A stretch of DNA of 64,000 nucleotides from Lysinibacillus cavernae (GCF_009724685.1 NZ_WMEF01000001.1:744001-808000), one strand, 5' to 3'; shown: positions 16,497 to 26,659, counted from the first letter of the stretch. The notes: generated from the letters alone by a model not told the origin. Program-made: numbers and translations.

Positions 16497-19400
16497 TACT
16501 TTCTCATTCCTTTCCTACGCAATAAATCATCATCAATCATTTTACTAAATCGATTTAAGTCGTTTTTGTCACCGTTCATTTTATCGATGTGGAAGTTTAT
16601 CTTGATGTCACCATAAGTATCGCCAGTACTAACAGAGGATGGTTTTTGGAATGGGGCGAACTTTAGTAGGAAAGGGGATAGATTATTCATGATACTATCC
16701 ATTATATTGATTGAATTAAACAAACCTTGTGTATCAGCTTTATTCAACATAATTTCTTGAGGGTGAGCAATAATAGCTTTTCCTCCTTTACCATCAATCC
16801 CAATTCCAGTCCAATTCATGAAACCGCCACTGTCAAGTGAAGCAATTTTTTTCTTCATTAATTCACGTGTTGTAGTATTTTCAATCATTTTTAAATTAGA
16901 ATTAAAGAATGATTTTAATTGATTAATTTGTTCAGAAGAGTACTTATTTTTTACAGAATCAAATGTTACGTTTTCGGAGATTCGGGAATCTTCATTTCTG
17001 CCTTCTGAAGCGAGATTATCAGCTTTGTTTTTTAGAGCAATTTTTGTATTTGCATTTAAAGATGGTTCAGGTACAAGTTTCTCGTAAATAAATTTGCCTA
17101 ACATAACTTTCATATCCGCATCAGATAGTTTACTTCCATTTTCTTGTGTATTGCCTGAATTCTCATTGAAAAACTGCTCAAAAAAGCTATTATATTTCCC
17201 GCCAAGCAAGTTTTTATTACTATTAAAATACTCTGATAATGAATCCATTTCTGCTTGTGTAAGAACCCTTGTGGACTCATTAAAATTAGCACCATTTTCA
17301 GTAAATCGAGAATCAGCCTTATCGCGACCCTTTGATGCTAAATTTTTTGCCATTTCACTAACGGCACTTTGATCCTGGCCAGAAACATTCGGCAAAACTC
17401 TGTCATATAAGAACTTTCCTAATAGAACTTGTAAGTCCGCGTTAGATAAGTTGCCTTTAGATGTTTGTGGATTGGAAAGATTCGATTCAAATGAACCATT
17501 ATCTTTTGATATTTGACTATCATTAAATTGATTTATTAATTTCAGAGCCTCTTCTAACTCGAAAATAACATTATCACGAATTGACCTACCTACTGTTTCC
17601 ATAGTACCGCTTAAATTGTTTCCTATCTCTGGTAGAGAAGCTTTTAATTTATCATGAAACTGATTGAATTCTGCCCCAACATTACTTAAATGACCAGCGA
17701 CGATATCTTCTCTCAATTTAGTGAATTTGCGTTCATCATTTAGTAAATCGCTATAATGCGACTCCCAATATTCTTTTTCAAGATTAATTTTATTAACTAA
17801 ATTTTCATGCTCTGACTCTTGTAACTCTATCTTTTCATTTATTTCTTCTTCTTTTGATTCTAAAGCATCATTTAACGATTCTTTACGTAAATCAATTTCT
17901 CGGTTATGGCGTTTTTCCGTAATTGTTTTATCAATCTCATCTAACTGTTCCTGTAGACTTTTCCTCTTTGCCTTCGCTTCATAAGAATTATCTAGAGCTA
18001 AAATATTTAACTGGCTCTGTACATTATTCCGTTCATTTTCTAAATCGGAAATCTCCATATCATAACTTCTTTGAGCTTCTTCTCGGTCAATGAGCCTTAG
18101 CTTATCTTCAATACTTTTTCTAAACAAGTCCATTTCTTCTTGAAGATTTTTCATGATTGCTTCATGTTTTTTATTTTCGCGCTCAATTTCCTCATCAAGT
18201 TGCTTAATATGTTCATCTCGAAGTTCTTGATAATAATCTTTATAGGCACTAATAGCTTTATCTGCAATTTTTTCGAGTTGGGCTTTTTTTGCATCTTCCT
18301 TTTGCTTTGTATAGTCTTTAATAGCTAACGTGGCATTTAAATAGCCATTATACTCATCATTGATTAATTTTGTAATTTCCTTGATACGTTCAGCAGTGAT
18401 ATCACGCTGTTTTAATTCCTCTAGCAAATTATCTCTAGTTTCTAAATGCTGTTGAGCAATTCTTTCTTGGGCATTAATGATAATGTTTGTATATTTCTCA
18501 TAATCTGCAGAACCTTCATCAAACATTTTACGAATTAATTCAGCTCGATTTATTTCGGATTCTATATTATTTATTTTCTCATCCGATTGGGTTTTGATAT
18601 TGATTAAAATATCATAATCACTATCTTGAATATCAACTTGTAATTCTTTCATCCCAATCGTTAACTCTTCAATTCGTTGCTTAGCAGATTGTAATCCATC
18701 GCCAAATACTTTATTTCCATTTACTAGATTTTTTAATTGAGTTAGTTCATAAAGATTGGCATTTTGTTTTTCCTTCATCGCATTATTAATATTCACGAGC
18801 GATTTTACATACCTAGCAGAGGAAGTATCTAATTCTTCAAGTCTAGCTTTCTCATATGCAATAACGTTATCTTGTATTTGACGTTGTTCTTCATACTTTG
18901 ACATGTAGGATTCAACTTTTTTTGAACCTACATCCCAAATGGCAAAATCTATCTCACTGTTGACATTGTTCAGTTCATGTAGACGTTGCGTATACTCATC
19001 AACGACCTTTTTTGAGACAGTGCCACTCTTAATAACGCCTTCAAGATAAGCAATTTCATTTTGGTTAATTTTCTTTTTATCATTTAAAGCAGCTGTTTGT
19101 TTGTCTAGTTCTTTACGATAGGATTCTGATGTGACAGTTAGTTTCCTTAATCTGTTATCACTAGTTTCCAATAAGTTATCAATAGTTGTCTTTTTGTTTT
19201 CAAAAGAGGAAAGATAGCTATCAATTATGCCGCGCTCAAGGTCTTCTACTAAATCTTTTTGGTTTAAAATCTGTTGCTGTAAACTTACTACTTCAGATTT
19301 AGTTTGATCAATAGCTTGTTGTGTCGTGTCAACTGCATAGAATGTAGAAGATGTGACTCCATTTTTTGCATCAGTATAGTAACTTGTTGGATCTACACGT

Positions 19401-22400
19401 TGTCCATTAGCATTCTTCACTTCGTAATGTAAATGTGGACCTGTCACTCTACCAGAAGCACCAATATTACCTATTTGCGTTCCCACATCAACGTAATCAC
19501 CAATTTTAGCGATAGCTTTATCTAAATGGGCATAAAGATGTTTGGAATTGTTAGCATCTTGTACGACAACGATATTGCCATAAGAACCATCATATCCATT
19601 TTTAATAGCATCACCACTAGCTATTATTTTGCCTGCAACATTCGCATCTAAGCGAGTTCCTTTAGAACCTGAAATATCCACACCGAGGTGGTTATCCGAT
19701 TTTCCAGTAATCGGGTCTTTACGGCCTCCATATGCACTAGTGATTTTGCCAGACCAACCGTTTAGATTAGTAGTTGTAGAAGAAGTGGTGGACTTGCTTG
19801 TTATATTACCTGTTTGCTGAATTTTCCCTGAGGCAATCTGATTTTTTAAAGAAGCTTCTTGCTGTTGCATCACACTAAGTTTTTCTTTTTCAAACTGAAT
19901 TTGAGTTTCTAAAGCTCTTCGATACTCACTAGAGTGTTCAGGTAGCTTAGACAGCAATCTTTGTTGTTTTTCAATTCCGAGATTTAACTCTTCTAGTTTT
20001 TGTTTGTATTTATCGGTTATATAGACTGATTGTGTTGTTGTTTTATTAGCATTATTGGTTGCTTTTTGTGAATGACCTTTAGCATCAATGAATTTATCTA
20101 TTGAAGATATATTACTATCTAATTCTTTTTGATAGCTGTTCAACTCATTTGTTAAATCCTCAACTTTTATATCATTGGAAGCTTTGATCATTGAAGCTCT
20201 CATTGCTGCACGACCTTCAGCATCAGTCATTTTGGCGCCTTTATTCTGATTGTCGATAAATTGTTGTAAATAAAAATTTGATGTTAGTAGAGCTTGAATT
20301 TCACTTTTCTTAATTTCAATTCTATCTTTTGCGGCTTTAGCAGCATCCACTGTCATTTGTTGCTCTGTAGTTAATTTACCATCTCGTGCTAACTTATAAG
20401 CTTTTAATAATGTTTCGTTTGCATGGTTTTCAGCTTGAATTGCATTAATCTTTTCTTCACTTAGTTTGATTGCTTTACCGTCTTGATCAAGTAGTGATGG
20501 ATAAAGAGTATTTAAGCTATTTAAAATTAAATCTCGAGAATTCAAAGTATCTACAAGATATTGTTCTTCTGCAGTTAATTTGCTTTTTTGATTTAGATTA
20601 CGAATCTCTTCTTCTGTAAATCCATTTAATCGATTCGTTAACATTTCATAATTAAATAAAAGATCAGAAGTATCATTTACTCTTTTCTGTGAGACTCCTG
20701 CTAATCTTTCGTGAGAGGTAGTAAGGTTTTTAACTTCATCTTTGTAGCCTTCTACTTTTGCTTTTGCTTCAGCAAATGTTAAATTGTTAACCTTCATTTC
20801 AACAGATAAATCTTTTTGTTTTTGAGTAGTATTTTCGTAATGTTGCTTTAAAGAACCCATAATACTACCTACTTCTTTTTCACTTAAACCAAGCTTGGAC
20901 AAATCAGTAGAAATACTGTTCATATTATCTTTAGTTTTATTTGCCATCGATTCAAAAGTTTCAGAAGTAGCATTCTCCATATTTTGGAACGAACCTACTA
21001 TTTCATTGATAACGGAACTGGCTTTTTCATTTGAAAATAATGATGTTAAAGAATCCTGTAAATTGTCTAGGTCGTTTACATCGGCGGAAGCAATTAGCTG
21101 GGCAGCAAAACCTTCTGCATTATTTTTAACACTATCCGTCAATCTATTATTCTCGTTGATAACATCAGCCATATTAGTAATATAATCATTCTTTTGCGCT
21201 AATATTTCTCGTTTTAATTCTGCATCAGATTTTATAATAATATCTATTTGGCCTTTTGCGATAGTACTTAATTCTTTATAATAATTTGCTAGAGTTGTGT
21301 TACCATCTTTTTCAGCTTTTGATTGTAAATTATCTAATTCTTTAATTTTCTTTTCGAAATCTTCAGCAGATTTAAGGAGAGGTTTAAAATTATCATCATA
21401 AAATTTAACATCCCCTACAATGAAGGAACTGTTAGCTTGGTGGCTAAGAATTCTAGCTGCTGAATCTATGTTTGAATTATGTGAGTCCTCAAGGTCAGAG
21501 ATTGACTTTTTCCGAGTATCAATATCATCATTTCGCTTATCTTGGGCTGCCAGATTAGCAATTTCTGCTTCAATAGTTTGCTGTTCTTTAAGGAGTCCAA
21601 TTTTCACTCTCAAAGCATCCGCTGAACCAATAATCTTATTCCCGAATTCGTCCTCTTGAGCGACGATGTTAGGTAGAATCTCACCAAGTCTATTAGAAAT
21701 TTCTTGATATTCATTCATAACAGAAGGGTCTGTATTTCCTAACGCCATAGCATTTTCTAGTTGAGAATATTTTTCTAACTGACTATCAATTTCACTGGCA
21801 TTCGAAGTATAAGATTTCAATATTTCTTGTTCTTCAGTTTTTAATTCTTCTATTTTTTGTTTGGTTTTTTCTCTGTCTTCAATTATTTTATCTAAAACAA
21901 ATCCGCCAACACTTAATCCAATTCCAACTAGATTAAATCCAAGCAATGCTCTACCAGTAATTGCTGTTCCCGTGCCTAAAATATCTTCACCAAGTGTTTT
22001 AAGTGTAGAGGCAAGGCCAATGCCATTCATTATGGAAGAGGCAAATGATGTAGAAGTTTGAGCCGCTTCTGCTGTATTCTTCCCAAATGTCACTATACTC
22101 TGGTTCATCTTTTCTAATTGGTTTGAAATATCGGAAATGCCCGCTATGTTTAAGCCTTCGCCAAGCTGCATATTGTTCAGTTGGGTATTTAAATCGGTGA
22201 TTTGAGAAGCTAATTGTTCGAAGTCAGTAGTGTTTGCATAGGCTTTTTGGAGCTCGTAGATGTTATATAAATTAGATTCTAAAGCCTGTAAATTTTGCTG
22301 CGTTTCTTGGATGCCATAGAGTTTAAATTGATTAGTAGCGATTGTTTCCATGTCTACTTTCAATTGTGTCACTAAATTTATAAGAGAATGGAGATCGCCA

Positions 22401-22789
22401 GTAGGGATTTTACCCAGCTGTTTATAAAATGCGTTAACATTTATTTTTAAATCATCAAATGTTTCATTAAGAGTATCAATAGATTTTATAGAGTCAGTAA
22501 ATTGCTGCTTGAAATCTTTGAAGATGGAAAGGGGAGCAGAATTTTCTGTTCCAACATTTTGCAGTTTTAAATGAAGCGTTTCTAATTGCTTCTCCAATGC
22601 TTTTATTTGTTTTCCATACTCATTAAATATTTGAGTATTAGACCCTTTAACGTCTAAGTTGATTGTTGGTTTGGGGATGTTTTTTAATTTTTTTATGTAT
22701 GTAGATATATTTTGTTTCGAGACCTTGTCGTTGATTCCTAGAGCGACAAGAAGCTCTGTTGGTTTTTTTTGTTCACCACCAGTACTCAA
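16496..22789 (-). CDS. Phage tail tape measure protein with M23 peptidase
   Basis: A 2,097-aa protein starting with TTG nine bases after AGGAGG. It is largely helical and coiled coil. Residues ~260-310 hold a glycine/hydrophobic segment (LLGFNLVGIGLSVGGFVLD), typical of the tape measure membrane-interacting region. Residues ~1010-1135 form an M23 (LytM-type) endopeptidase: HLGVD near 1032 and HLHYEV near 1118 supply the zinc and catalytic histidines/aspartate. Glu/Lys-rich coiled coils fill ~1150-1750. The protein sets tail length and can cut peptidoglycan during DNA or ion passage. Size and M23 content recall SP-beta YomI (CwlP), but I see no transglycosylase domain. Long frame fully intact. 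Confidence 0.9.
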   Translation of the reverse strand: MSTGGEQKKPTELLVALGINDKVSKQNISTYIKKLKNIPKPTINLDVKGSNTQIFNEYGKQIKALEKQLETLHLKLQNVGTENSAPLSIFKDFKQQFTDSIKSIDTLNETFDDLKINVNAFYKQLGKIPTGDLHSLINLVTQLKVDMETIATNQFKLYGIQETQQNLQALESNLYNIYELQKAYANTTDFEQLASQITDLNTQLNNMQLGEGLNIAGISDISNQLEKMNQSIVTFGKNTAEAAQTSTSFASSIMNGIGLASTLKTLGEDILGTGTAITGRALLGFNLVGIGLSVGGFVLDKIIEDREKTKQKIEELKTEEQEILKSYTSNASEIDSQLEKYSQLENAMALGNTDPSVMNEYQEISNRLGEILPNIVAQEDEFGNKIIGSADALRVKIGLLKEQQTIEAEIANLAAQDKRNDDIDTRKKSISDLEDSHNSNIDSAARILSHQANSSFIVGDVKFYDDNFKPLLKSAEDFEKKIKELDNLQSKAEKDGNTTLANYYKELSTIAKGQIDIIIKSDAELKREILAQKNDYITNMADVINENNRLTDSVKNNAEGFAAQLIASADVNDLDNLQDSLTSLFSNEKASSVINEIVGSFQNMENATSETFESMANKTKDNMNSISTDLSKLGLSEKEVGSIMGSLKQHYENTTQKQKDLSVEMKVNNLTFAEAKAKVEGYKDEVKNLTTSHERLAGVSQKRVNDTSDLLFNYEMLTNRLNGFTEEEIRNLNQKSKLTAEEQYLVDTLNSRDLILNSLNTLYPSLLDQDGKAIKLSEEKINAIQAENHANETLLKAYKLARDGKLTTEQQMTVDAAKAAKDRIEIKKSEIQALLTSNFYLQQFIDNQNKGAKMTDAEGRAAMRASMIKASNDIKVEDLTNELNSYQKELDSNISSIDKFIDAKGHSQKATNNANKTTTQSVYITDKYKQKLEELNLGIEKQQRLLSKLPEHSSEYRRALETQIQFEKEKLSVMQQQEASLKNQIASGKIQQTGNITSKSTTSSTTTNLNGWSGKITSAYGGRKDPITGKSDNHLGVDISGSKGTRLDANVAGKIIASGDAIKNGYDGSYGNIVVVQDANNSKHLYAHLDKAIAKIGDYVDVGTQIGNIGASGRVTGPHLHYEVKNANGQRVDPTSYYTDAKNGVTSSTFYAVDTTQQAIDQTKSEVVSLQQQILNQKDLVEDLERGIIDSYLSSFENKKTTIDNLLETSDNRLRKLTVTSESYRKELDKQTAALNDKKKINQNEIAYLEGVIKSGTVSKKVVDEYTQRLHELNNVNSEIDFAIWDVGSKKVESYMSKYEEQRQIQDNVIAYEKARLEELDTSSARYVKSLVNINNAMKEKQNANLYELTQLKNLVNGNKVFGDGLQSAKQRIEELTIGMKELQVDIQDSDYDILINIKTQSDEKINNIESEINRAELIRKMFDEGSADYEKYTNIIINAQERIAQQHLETRDNLLEELKQRDITAERIKEITKLINDEYNGYLNATLAIKDYTKQKEDAKKAQLEKIADKAISAYKDYYQELRDEHIKQLDEEIERENKKHEAIMKNLQEEMDLFRKSIEDKLRLIDREEAQRSYDMEISDLENERNNVQSQLNILALDNSYEAKAKRKSLQEQLDEIDKTITEKRHNREIDLRKESLNDALESKEEEINEKIELQESEHENLVNKINLEKEYWESHYSDLLNDERKFTKLREDIVAGHLSNVGAEFNQFHDKLKASLPEIGNNLSGTMETVGRSIRDNVIFELEEALKLINQFNDSQISKDNGSFESNLSNPQTSKGNLSNADLQVLLGKFLYDRVLPNVSGQDQSAVSEMAKNLASKGRDKADSRFTENGANFNESTRVLTQAEMDSLSEYFNSNKNLLGGKYNSFFEQFFNENSGNTQENGSKLSDADMKVMLGKFIYEKLVPEPSLNANTKIALKNKADNLASEGRNEDSRISENVTFDSVKNKYSSEQINQLKSFFNSNLKMIENTTTRELMKKKIASLDSGGFMNWTGIGIDGKGGKAIIAHPQEIMLNKADTQGLFNSINIMDSIMNNLSPFLLKFAPFQKPSSVSTGDTYGDIKINFHIDKMNGDKNDLNRFSKMIDDDLLRRKGMRK

Positions 22790-22975
22790 TCAATTTTCCC
22801 TCCTCATTAAATCATCCATTCTGCTACTATGTTTCAGATGGAAGCTGATTTAATTTGATTATTTTTTTTATGTGACAGTAAATATCCTAAATATTCAAAT
22901 ACCCTCCCAATAAGGTAGGGAGTAGTTCAAAATTTTAATATTCTTTTCGCATTATGTATTGAAATTAACAGTTTG

Positions 22976-23443
22976 TCATCTATGATTGAGTTCTTCTTCT
23001 AACGCTAAATATTTAATACTTAAATTTAGTCGTTTATTAATTTCATCTAAAACATTAGAAATTTCGTGGATTGTGAACATGTCCATCAGGAACAACTCAT
23101 ACCAGCCGATATCAACTAGCTCATTCATAGTAGCAAAATGAAGTTCAACTGATTTATCTTTTAATTCAGTTTGTAAGTCAGTGAAATGTTTAATAATTAA
23201 AAATAAAATATAATTATTTAATTCGTCATCATTGTTGAAAAAATCTAGTTTATGCTGCTCTACATAGGACATCGTATTGGATAGATCATTGATTAAAATA
23301 GTTATTTTACGCTTACTAAATTTAGGGTAGTAATAAATAAATTTTCCTTGATCTTTATCAATGAAAAATTTTTGCTTTTTATTTAATTCTTCTGCATTCC
23401 TATGGATATCTGTCAATGTTAATTTCGTCTCACGTTTTGTCAT
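22976..23443 (-). CDS. Putative tail assembly chaperone
   Basis: A 155-aa, highly charged, helical protein with AAAGGAGTG before its ATG. No family is recognised. It lies between the major tail protein and the tape measure gene, the position of the tail assembly chaperone in siphophages. Such chaperones are often made as two products by frameshift. Here the minus-one frame meets a stop before the end of the gene and the plus-one frame yields only about 20 extra residues, so a G/GT-style fusion is not evident. The 186-bp gap downstream contains a short CTCCC/GGGAG hairpin. Function rests on position alone. Confidence 0.5.
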   Translation of the reverse strand: MTKRETKLTLTDIHRNAEELNKKQKFFIDKDQGKFIYYYPKFSKRKITILINDLSNTMSYVEQHKLDFFNNDDELNNYILFLIIKHFTDLQTELKDKSVELHFATMNELVDIGWYELFLMDMFTIHEISNVLDEINKRLNLSIKYLALEEELNHR

Positions 23444-23471
23444 AGTACACTCCTTTACTGAGTTAAAAGTG

Positions 23472-23499
23472 AAAAGGGTAGAAGAATTCTACCCTTTTT
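23472..23499 (-). terminator. Hairpin terminator after the major tail gene
   Basis: GGGTAGAA (76-83) pairs perfectly with TTCTACCC (87-94), extended by A/T pairs and followed on the minus strand by TTTTC. It is 12 bases downstream of the major tail protein stop and would let that abundant protein be made in excess over the tape measure. The T-run exists in both directions. Confidence 0.7.
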
Positions 23500-23511
23500 A
23501 AATTAATTCAT

Positions 23512-24510
23512 TTATACGATATCTACAATAATTTTTTCGCTGTATGTACCATCAGTTACTTCAATAATTGTTTGATCGTTGACTTTTGAAGAAGCTCCTA
23601 AAGCAACGACACCATCTGCATTGACAGTTGCAATGGATGAATCCTTTGATGTCCAAGTTAAATCAGTGTTTTGTAATAAAACATTGCTATAGCCTGCGCC
23701 ACGAATACCTAATACTGAAATTCGTTGTGAATCTCCAACGATAGTGGAATCAAGAACTACATGAGATGGATTGGCAGCTAGTGCCGTAAATTGTACTTTT
23801 TCCTCTGATAAATTACGAAGTTTAATATAAGCATAATTACCTTTTTTATCGGCAAGCGAGCTACCAGCTAGGGAAGAAGAAGCTACACCTTCATGTGTCA
23901 TTGAAATTTCAACAGCACCATTCGGTTTGAAGTTCGGCACTTCAATAATAACTTCCCCAGTTTTCCCGTTATTTGATCGAATATCTACGTTTAATTCCAT
24001 ACGAACAGCTTTAGGGAACGAGTCAGCAGAAATCTCAATTGTATCCATCATTTCCTGAACAGCATAGATAACCTGGATCTCTTTTCCAGCTAATGCAGGA
24101 ACACTAATTTCTTTACCAGTAGGCGTATATTGTGTAAATGTCCCGTTTAGCTGTTCTACATGCACCATGCCGATAGGCGTCTCAGCTAATGTGCCTTTCC
24201 CAGCTGCATCGAGTAAAATAATTTCATCTGTATAGTATTCAGCTAGTTGATGATTGATTTCTGTACCATTTTGTAAAGCGATATAAGCAGTATCAAAAGC
24301 AGCATCTTCAATGGAGAATGTTAATTCCTTTTGATAGTTAAGCTCGTATACCTTTTTAGAGCCTTTCCCTGCATGAATAGCCTGTGTTTGAATTGCTTGC
24401 GTCATAGATGAATTAAGTAATGTTTTACCATTTAAAATTAATTCATTTGTTAAACGGTCAAATAAACGAACATTTGCTACTGAAGTTAAAAATTGATTTT
24501 GTTGTGACAT
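23512..24510 (-). CDS. Major tail tube protein with Big_2 domain
   Basis: I start this gene at the ATG at 24510 (332 aa, MSQQNQFLTSV), which follows AAAAGGATGG; the longer frame to 24558 would overlap the upstream gene. Residues 1-~240 are beta-rich and read as a siphophage tail tube subunit (VANVRLFDRLTNELILNGKT, KELTFSIEDAAFDTAYIALQ, PNGAVEISMTHEG). Residues ~255-332 form a bacterial Ig-like Big_2 domain (LTWTSKDSSIATVNADGVV, then a final strand KIIVDIV). Ig-like decorations on tube proteins are common in phages and can contact glycans. It sits two genes upstream of the tape measure, as expected, followed by a terminator hairpin. Confidence 0.8.
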   Translation of the reverse strand: MSQQNQFLTSVANVRLFDRLTNELILNGKTLLNSSMTQAIQTQAIHAGKGSKKVYELNYQKELTFSIEDAAFDTAYIALQNGTEINHQLAEYYTDEIILLDAAGKGTLAETPIGMVHVEQLNGTFTQYTPTGKEISVPALAGKEIQVIYAVQEMMDTIEISADSFPKAVRMELNVDIRSNNGKTGEVIIEVPNFKPNGAVEISMTHEGVASSSLAGSSLADKKGNYAYIKLRNLSEEKVQFTALAANPSHVVLDSTIVGDSQRISVLGIRGAGYSNVLLQNTDLTWTSKDSSIATVNADGVVALGASSKVNDQTIIEVTDGTYSEKIIVDIV

Positions 24511-24526
24511 AAAAATTACCATCCTT

Positions 24527-25300
24527 TTAGTTTTTATTTGTATTGGAACTAGGCTCAAGTCCTAGCTTTTTCATTTGTTGATCAAATGCTGATTTTGTTA
24601 TAATGACATCTTCATTTTTCTTTGGTTCTTCAATATAACCTAACCAATGGGGGAGATCTTGGTCATTTTTAAATTCGATCATCCCTGAGTAGCGTGCATT
24701 TAGAATGGCATCGCTACTTACCATATAGTCCATGCGTGATAATCCTTTATGGAATTGATATAAAGTTAATTGTTCAATTTCATGGTAGGGTAAACTAGAT
24801 TTACAATGGTAGGCAATTATTTGTTGCTCTAAATCTGCCTGTCTGGTTTTTCTTTTCGCCATAAATGCACGTGCTTCTTGTATGGCTTTTTTTGTCCCAG
24901 GATCAATAAAATCATCATCTAAGTCAATAAGATTTTGTTCACTAATAATGGTCTTGATTTTATCGAAATCTCGCTCATACAAAGTAATACCATCAATCTT
25001 CATAAAAACCATACCTTTTTCATTCATCGAAATTTGAATATCTTCGGTCTTAAAAATTAAACGGTATAATGAAATTAATTTTTCTACTATTTCATGCCCA
25101 CCATCGTTTTGTGAAACGGAAATTAAAAAGAATAAGTAGGACATTCTAATTATTTCAGGCTGTTGAAAATCGTTTTTAGGTAAAAGTAAGCACTGCACAG
25201 CATCATAAAATTCATCTACATCCTTCATTTTTACAGGATAAATATTCAAACCCTTATAATTAAGAGGTTTTCCAAAAGCCCTTTTCGTGGTAATGTTCAT
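24527..25300 (-). CDS. Tail-operon protein of unknown function
   Basis: A 257-aa soluble protein whose ATG overlaps the upstream stop by four bases (ATGA), indicating coupled translation. It has an N-terminal beta hairpin (FGKPLNYKGLNIYPVKMKDV) followed by helices and an acidic-to-basic middle (FIDPGTKKAIQEARAFMAKR). The opening resembles phage proteins annotated as tail assembly or base-of-tail factors, where a short 'Y-x-G-x-x-x-x-P' strand is followed by a DVxEF helix, but I cannot name it. Placement directly before the tube protein, in the second position of the operon, suggests tail assembly or completion rather than a head function. Confidence 0.5.
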   Translation of the reverse strand: MNITTKRAFGKPLNYKGLNIYPVKMKDVDEFYDAVQCLLLPKNDFQQPEIIRMSYLFFLISVSQNDGGHEIVEKLISLYRLIFKTEDIQISMNEKGMVFMKIDGITLYERDFDKIKTIISEQNLIDLDDDFIDPGTKKAIQEARAFMAKRKTRQADLEQQIIAYHCKSSLPYHEIEQLTLYQFHKGLSRMDYMVSSDAILNARYSGMIEFKNDQDLPHWLGYIEEPKKNEDVIITKSAFDQQMKKLGLEPSSNTNKN

Positions 25301-25839
25301 GATCTATACCCTGTAGGTTGTTGCCCTGAGGGCATAATGTAACTCCAGCGATAACCAACAAAACCATTTGGTAAATTGGTGATGGGGAGTCCACTATGGA
25401 ATCTTAAATCCCCAAATTCTTCAATGTCCTCTTGAAATAAAACCTCATTTAGCACTTCACCAAGCCAATCAATACGAAAATCAATATTATTGACAGAATC
25501 AGGTGTATAAATATCAAAATTATATTGCTGAGTGCTTGAATAGGGGTTATCTGAAAATTGATTGATGCTTTTTAGATAATTTTTTTGAGGCATCCGAGAT
25601 CCTGTATATAAGCAAATTCTACAAAAGTTTGTTTCTAATGATAAATCACTAATTTTGTCACCAATAACGATTAAATTATTAAGTATAAGATCTTTCTCGG
25701 GTAATTGAGAGACATCCAATTTTGAATCGTCTAGTGGATCATCGAATTGATCTTTTGGTATGTAGTACAGCAAACGAAGAAGTTTTTCATTATTGATTAA
25801 TGAGTGATAAAATTCAGTTATGTTTTTTACAATTTTCAT
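25297..25839 (-). CDS. First gene of the tail operon, unknown function
   Basis: A 180-aa protein that opens the minus-strand tail operon. The ATG is unusually close to AAAGGAG; a second AGGAGG lies ~14 bases upstream. No family is recognised. It has a helical N-terminus (FYHSLINNEKLLRLLYY) and then mixed strands (NFCRICLYTGSRMPQ, YNFDIYTPDSVNNIDFRIDW). In phages the gene before the tube protein is often the tail terminator or head-tail joining protein, and the strand pattern is compatible with a tail terminator. It matters because no other head or connector gene lies further upstream. Function is inferred from position. Confidence 0.5.
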   Translation of the reverse strand: MKIVKNITEFYHSLINNEKLLRLLYYIPKDQFDDPLDDSKLDVSQLPEKDLILNNLIVIGDKISDLSLETNFCRICLYTGSRMPQKNYLKSINQFSDNPYSSTQQYNFDIYTPDSVNNIDFRIDWLGEVLNEVLFQEDIEEFGDLRFHSGLPITNLPNGFVGYRWSYIMPSGQQPTGYRS

Positions 25840-25878
25840 TCTCCTTTATCCTCAGCCTCCTAAAGAAGAGTTTAATTT

Positions 25879-26062
25879 TGAAGGTTTCATCAATAATAAT
25901 TCTTAACATTCATTTATACATACAATAGGCATCACCTTCTTTCATTTATTTATAAGGATTCATACTAGCCTAGTTAAACTGCATGCATTAAAAGTCTAAG
26001 CTACTCTATTATGAAGATGAAACCTTCATGATAGGTCTGTATAAAAAGCAGTACAGACCTAT
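25879..26062. promoter_or_regulatory. Leader of the tail operon with nested dyads
   Basis: A 13-bp perfect inverted repeat (TGAAGGTTTCATC at 25879-25891, GATGAAACCTTCA at 26016-26028) encloses ~124 bp in front of the tail operon. Next to the right arm is a second perfect 11-bp hairpin (26031-26041 with 26052-26062, 10-base loop). No T-run follows either stem on the minus strand. I could not find a clean -35/-10 pair for the tail operon here, which would fit a promoter needing a phage activator. The gap (25840-26106) contains no open frame of note. Confidence 0.45.
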
Positions 26063-26106
26063 TAGAAAATTTCATTTTAAATATGTATTTTAAATTAATT
26101 CACTTA

Positions 26107-26583
26107 TTAGATAGACTCCTCATCTAAATCCTCGATGCCAAGTGCAAGAGCTTCAAAATATGAGGTATTTGAAAATGTATTATGTCTGTTAGAGCCTTTT
26201 TTTATTTCTTTCTGTTTATAGTGGGAGAGTACATAATTATCTTGTAATTGATGAGGTGTACTTTGGTTTTTAAGTAATTTTGCTAATTCTCTCCGTCTTT
26301 TATTACGCCTTTTAGCTTCCTTAATATATTTCAAGTTTTCTTCTTCTAATAAAAGCTCTTCTCTAGTAAAATATCCTTTAGTCATATAATACCCAAGCAT
26401 ATCCAATAAAACGATTGTATGATGAGCTTGCGAGGTAATATTTAAATATATTTCTAAAGAAATCTCTTCTCCACCATAAACGATTTTCTCATTTTCTAAA
26501 ATTGTTTGTATGTATTGAACTCGCTCTTGTATTGGAAGCTCTAGATTTAATTCAATTATCGTATGTGGTAATTGTATTTTCAT
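26107..26583 (-). CDS. Regulatory-block protein of unknown function
   Basis: A 158-aa protein with GAAGGAGAATTAAT before its ATG. No family is recognised. The N-terminal half is mixed strand/helix (TIIELNLELPIQERVQYIQ, GGEEISLEIYLNI) and the middle is strongly basic (IKEAKRRNKRRRELAKLLK), consistent with nucleic-acid binding. It lies between the tail operon leader and the sigma-like gene and is read in the same direction. A role in activating or antiterminating tail transcription is possible, based on charge and location only. Confidence 0.45.
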   Translation of the reverse strand: MKIQLPHTIIELNLELPIQERVQYIQTILENEKIVYGGEEISLEIYLNITSQAHHTIVLLDMLGYYMTKGYFTREELLLEEENLKYIKEAKRRNKRRRELAKLLKNQSTPHQLQDNYVLSHYKQKEIKKGSNRHNTFSNTSYFEALALGIEDLDEESI

Positions 26584-26659
26584 ATTAATTCTCCTTCTAC
26601 TTATTATGGTGACTAGTGTAGGTTATAATCCAAGTTTTTCGCCCAAACGTATAATGTCT

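Noticed and set aside
22790..23000. Programmed frameshift (G/GT) before the tape measure
   Set aside because: The minus-one frame stops within the gene and the plus-one frame adds only about 20 residues.
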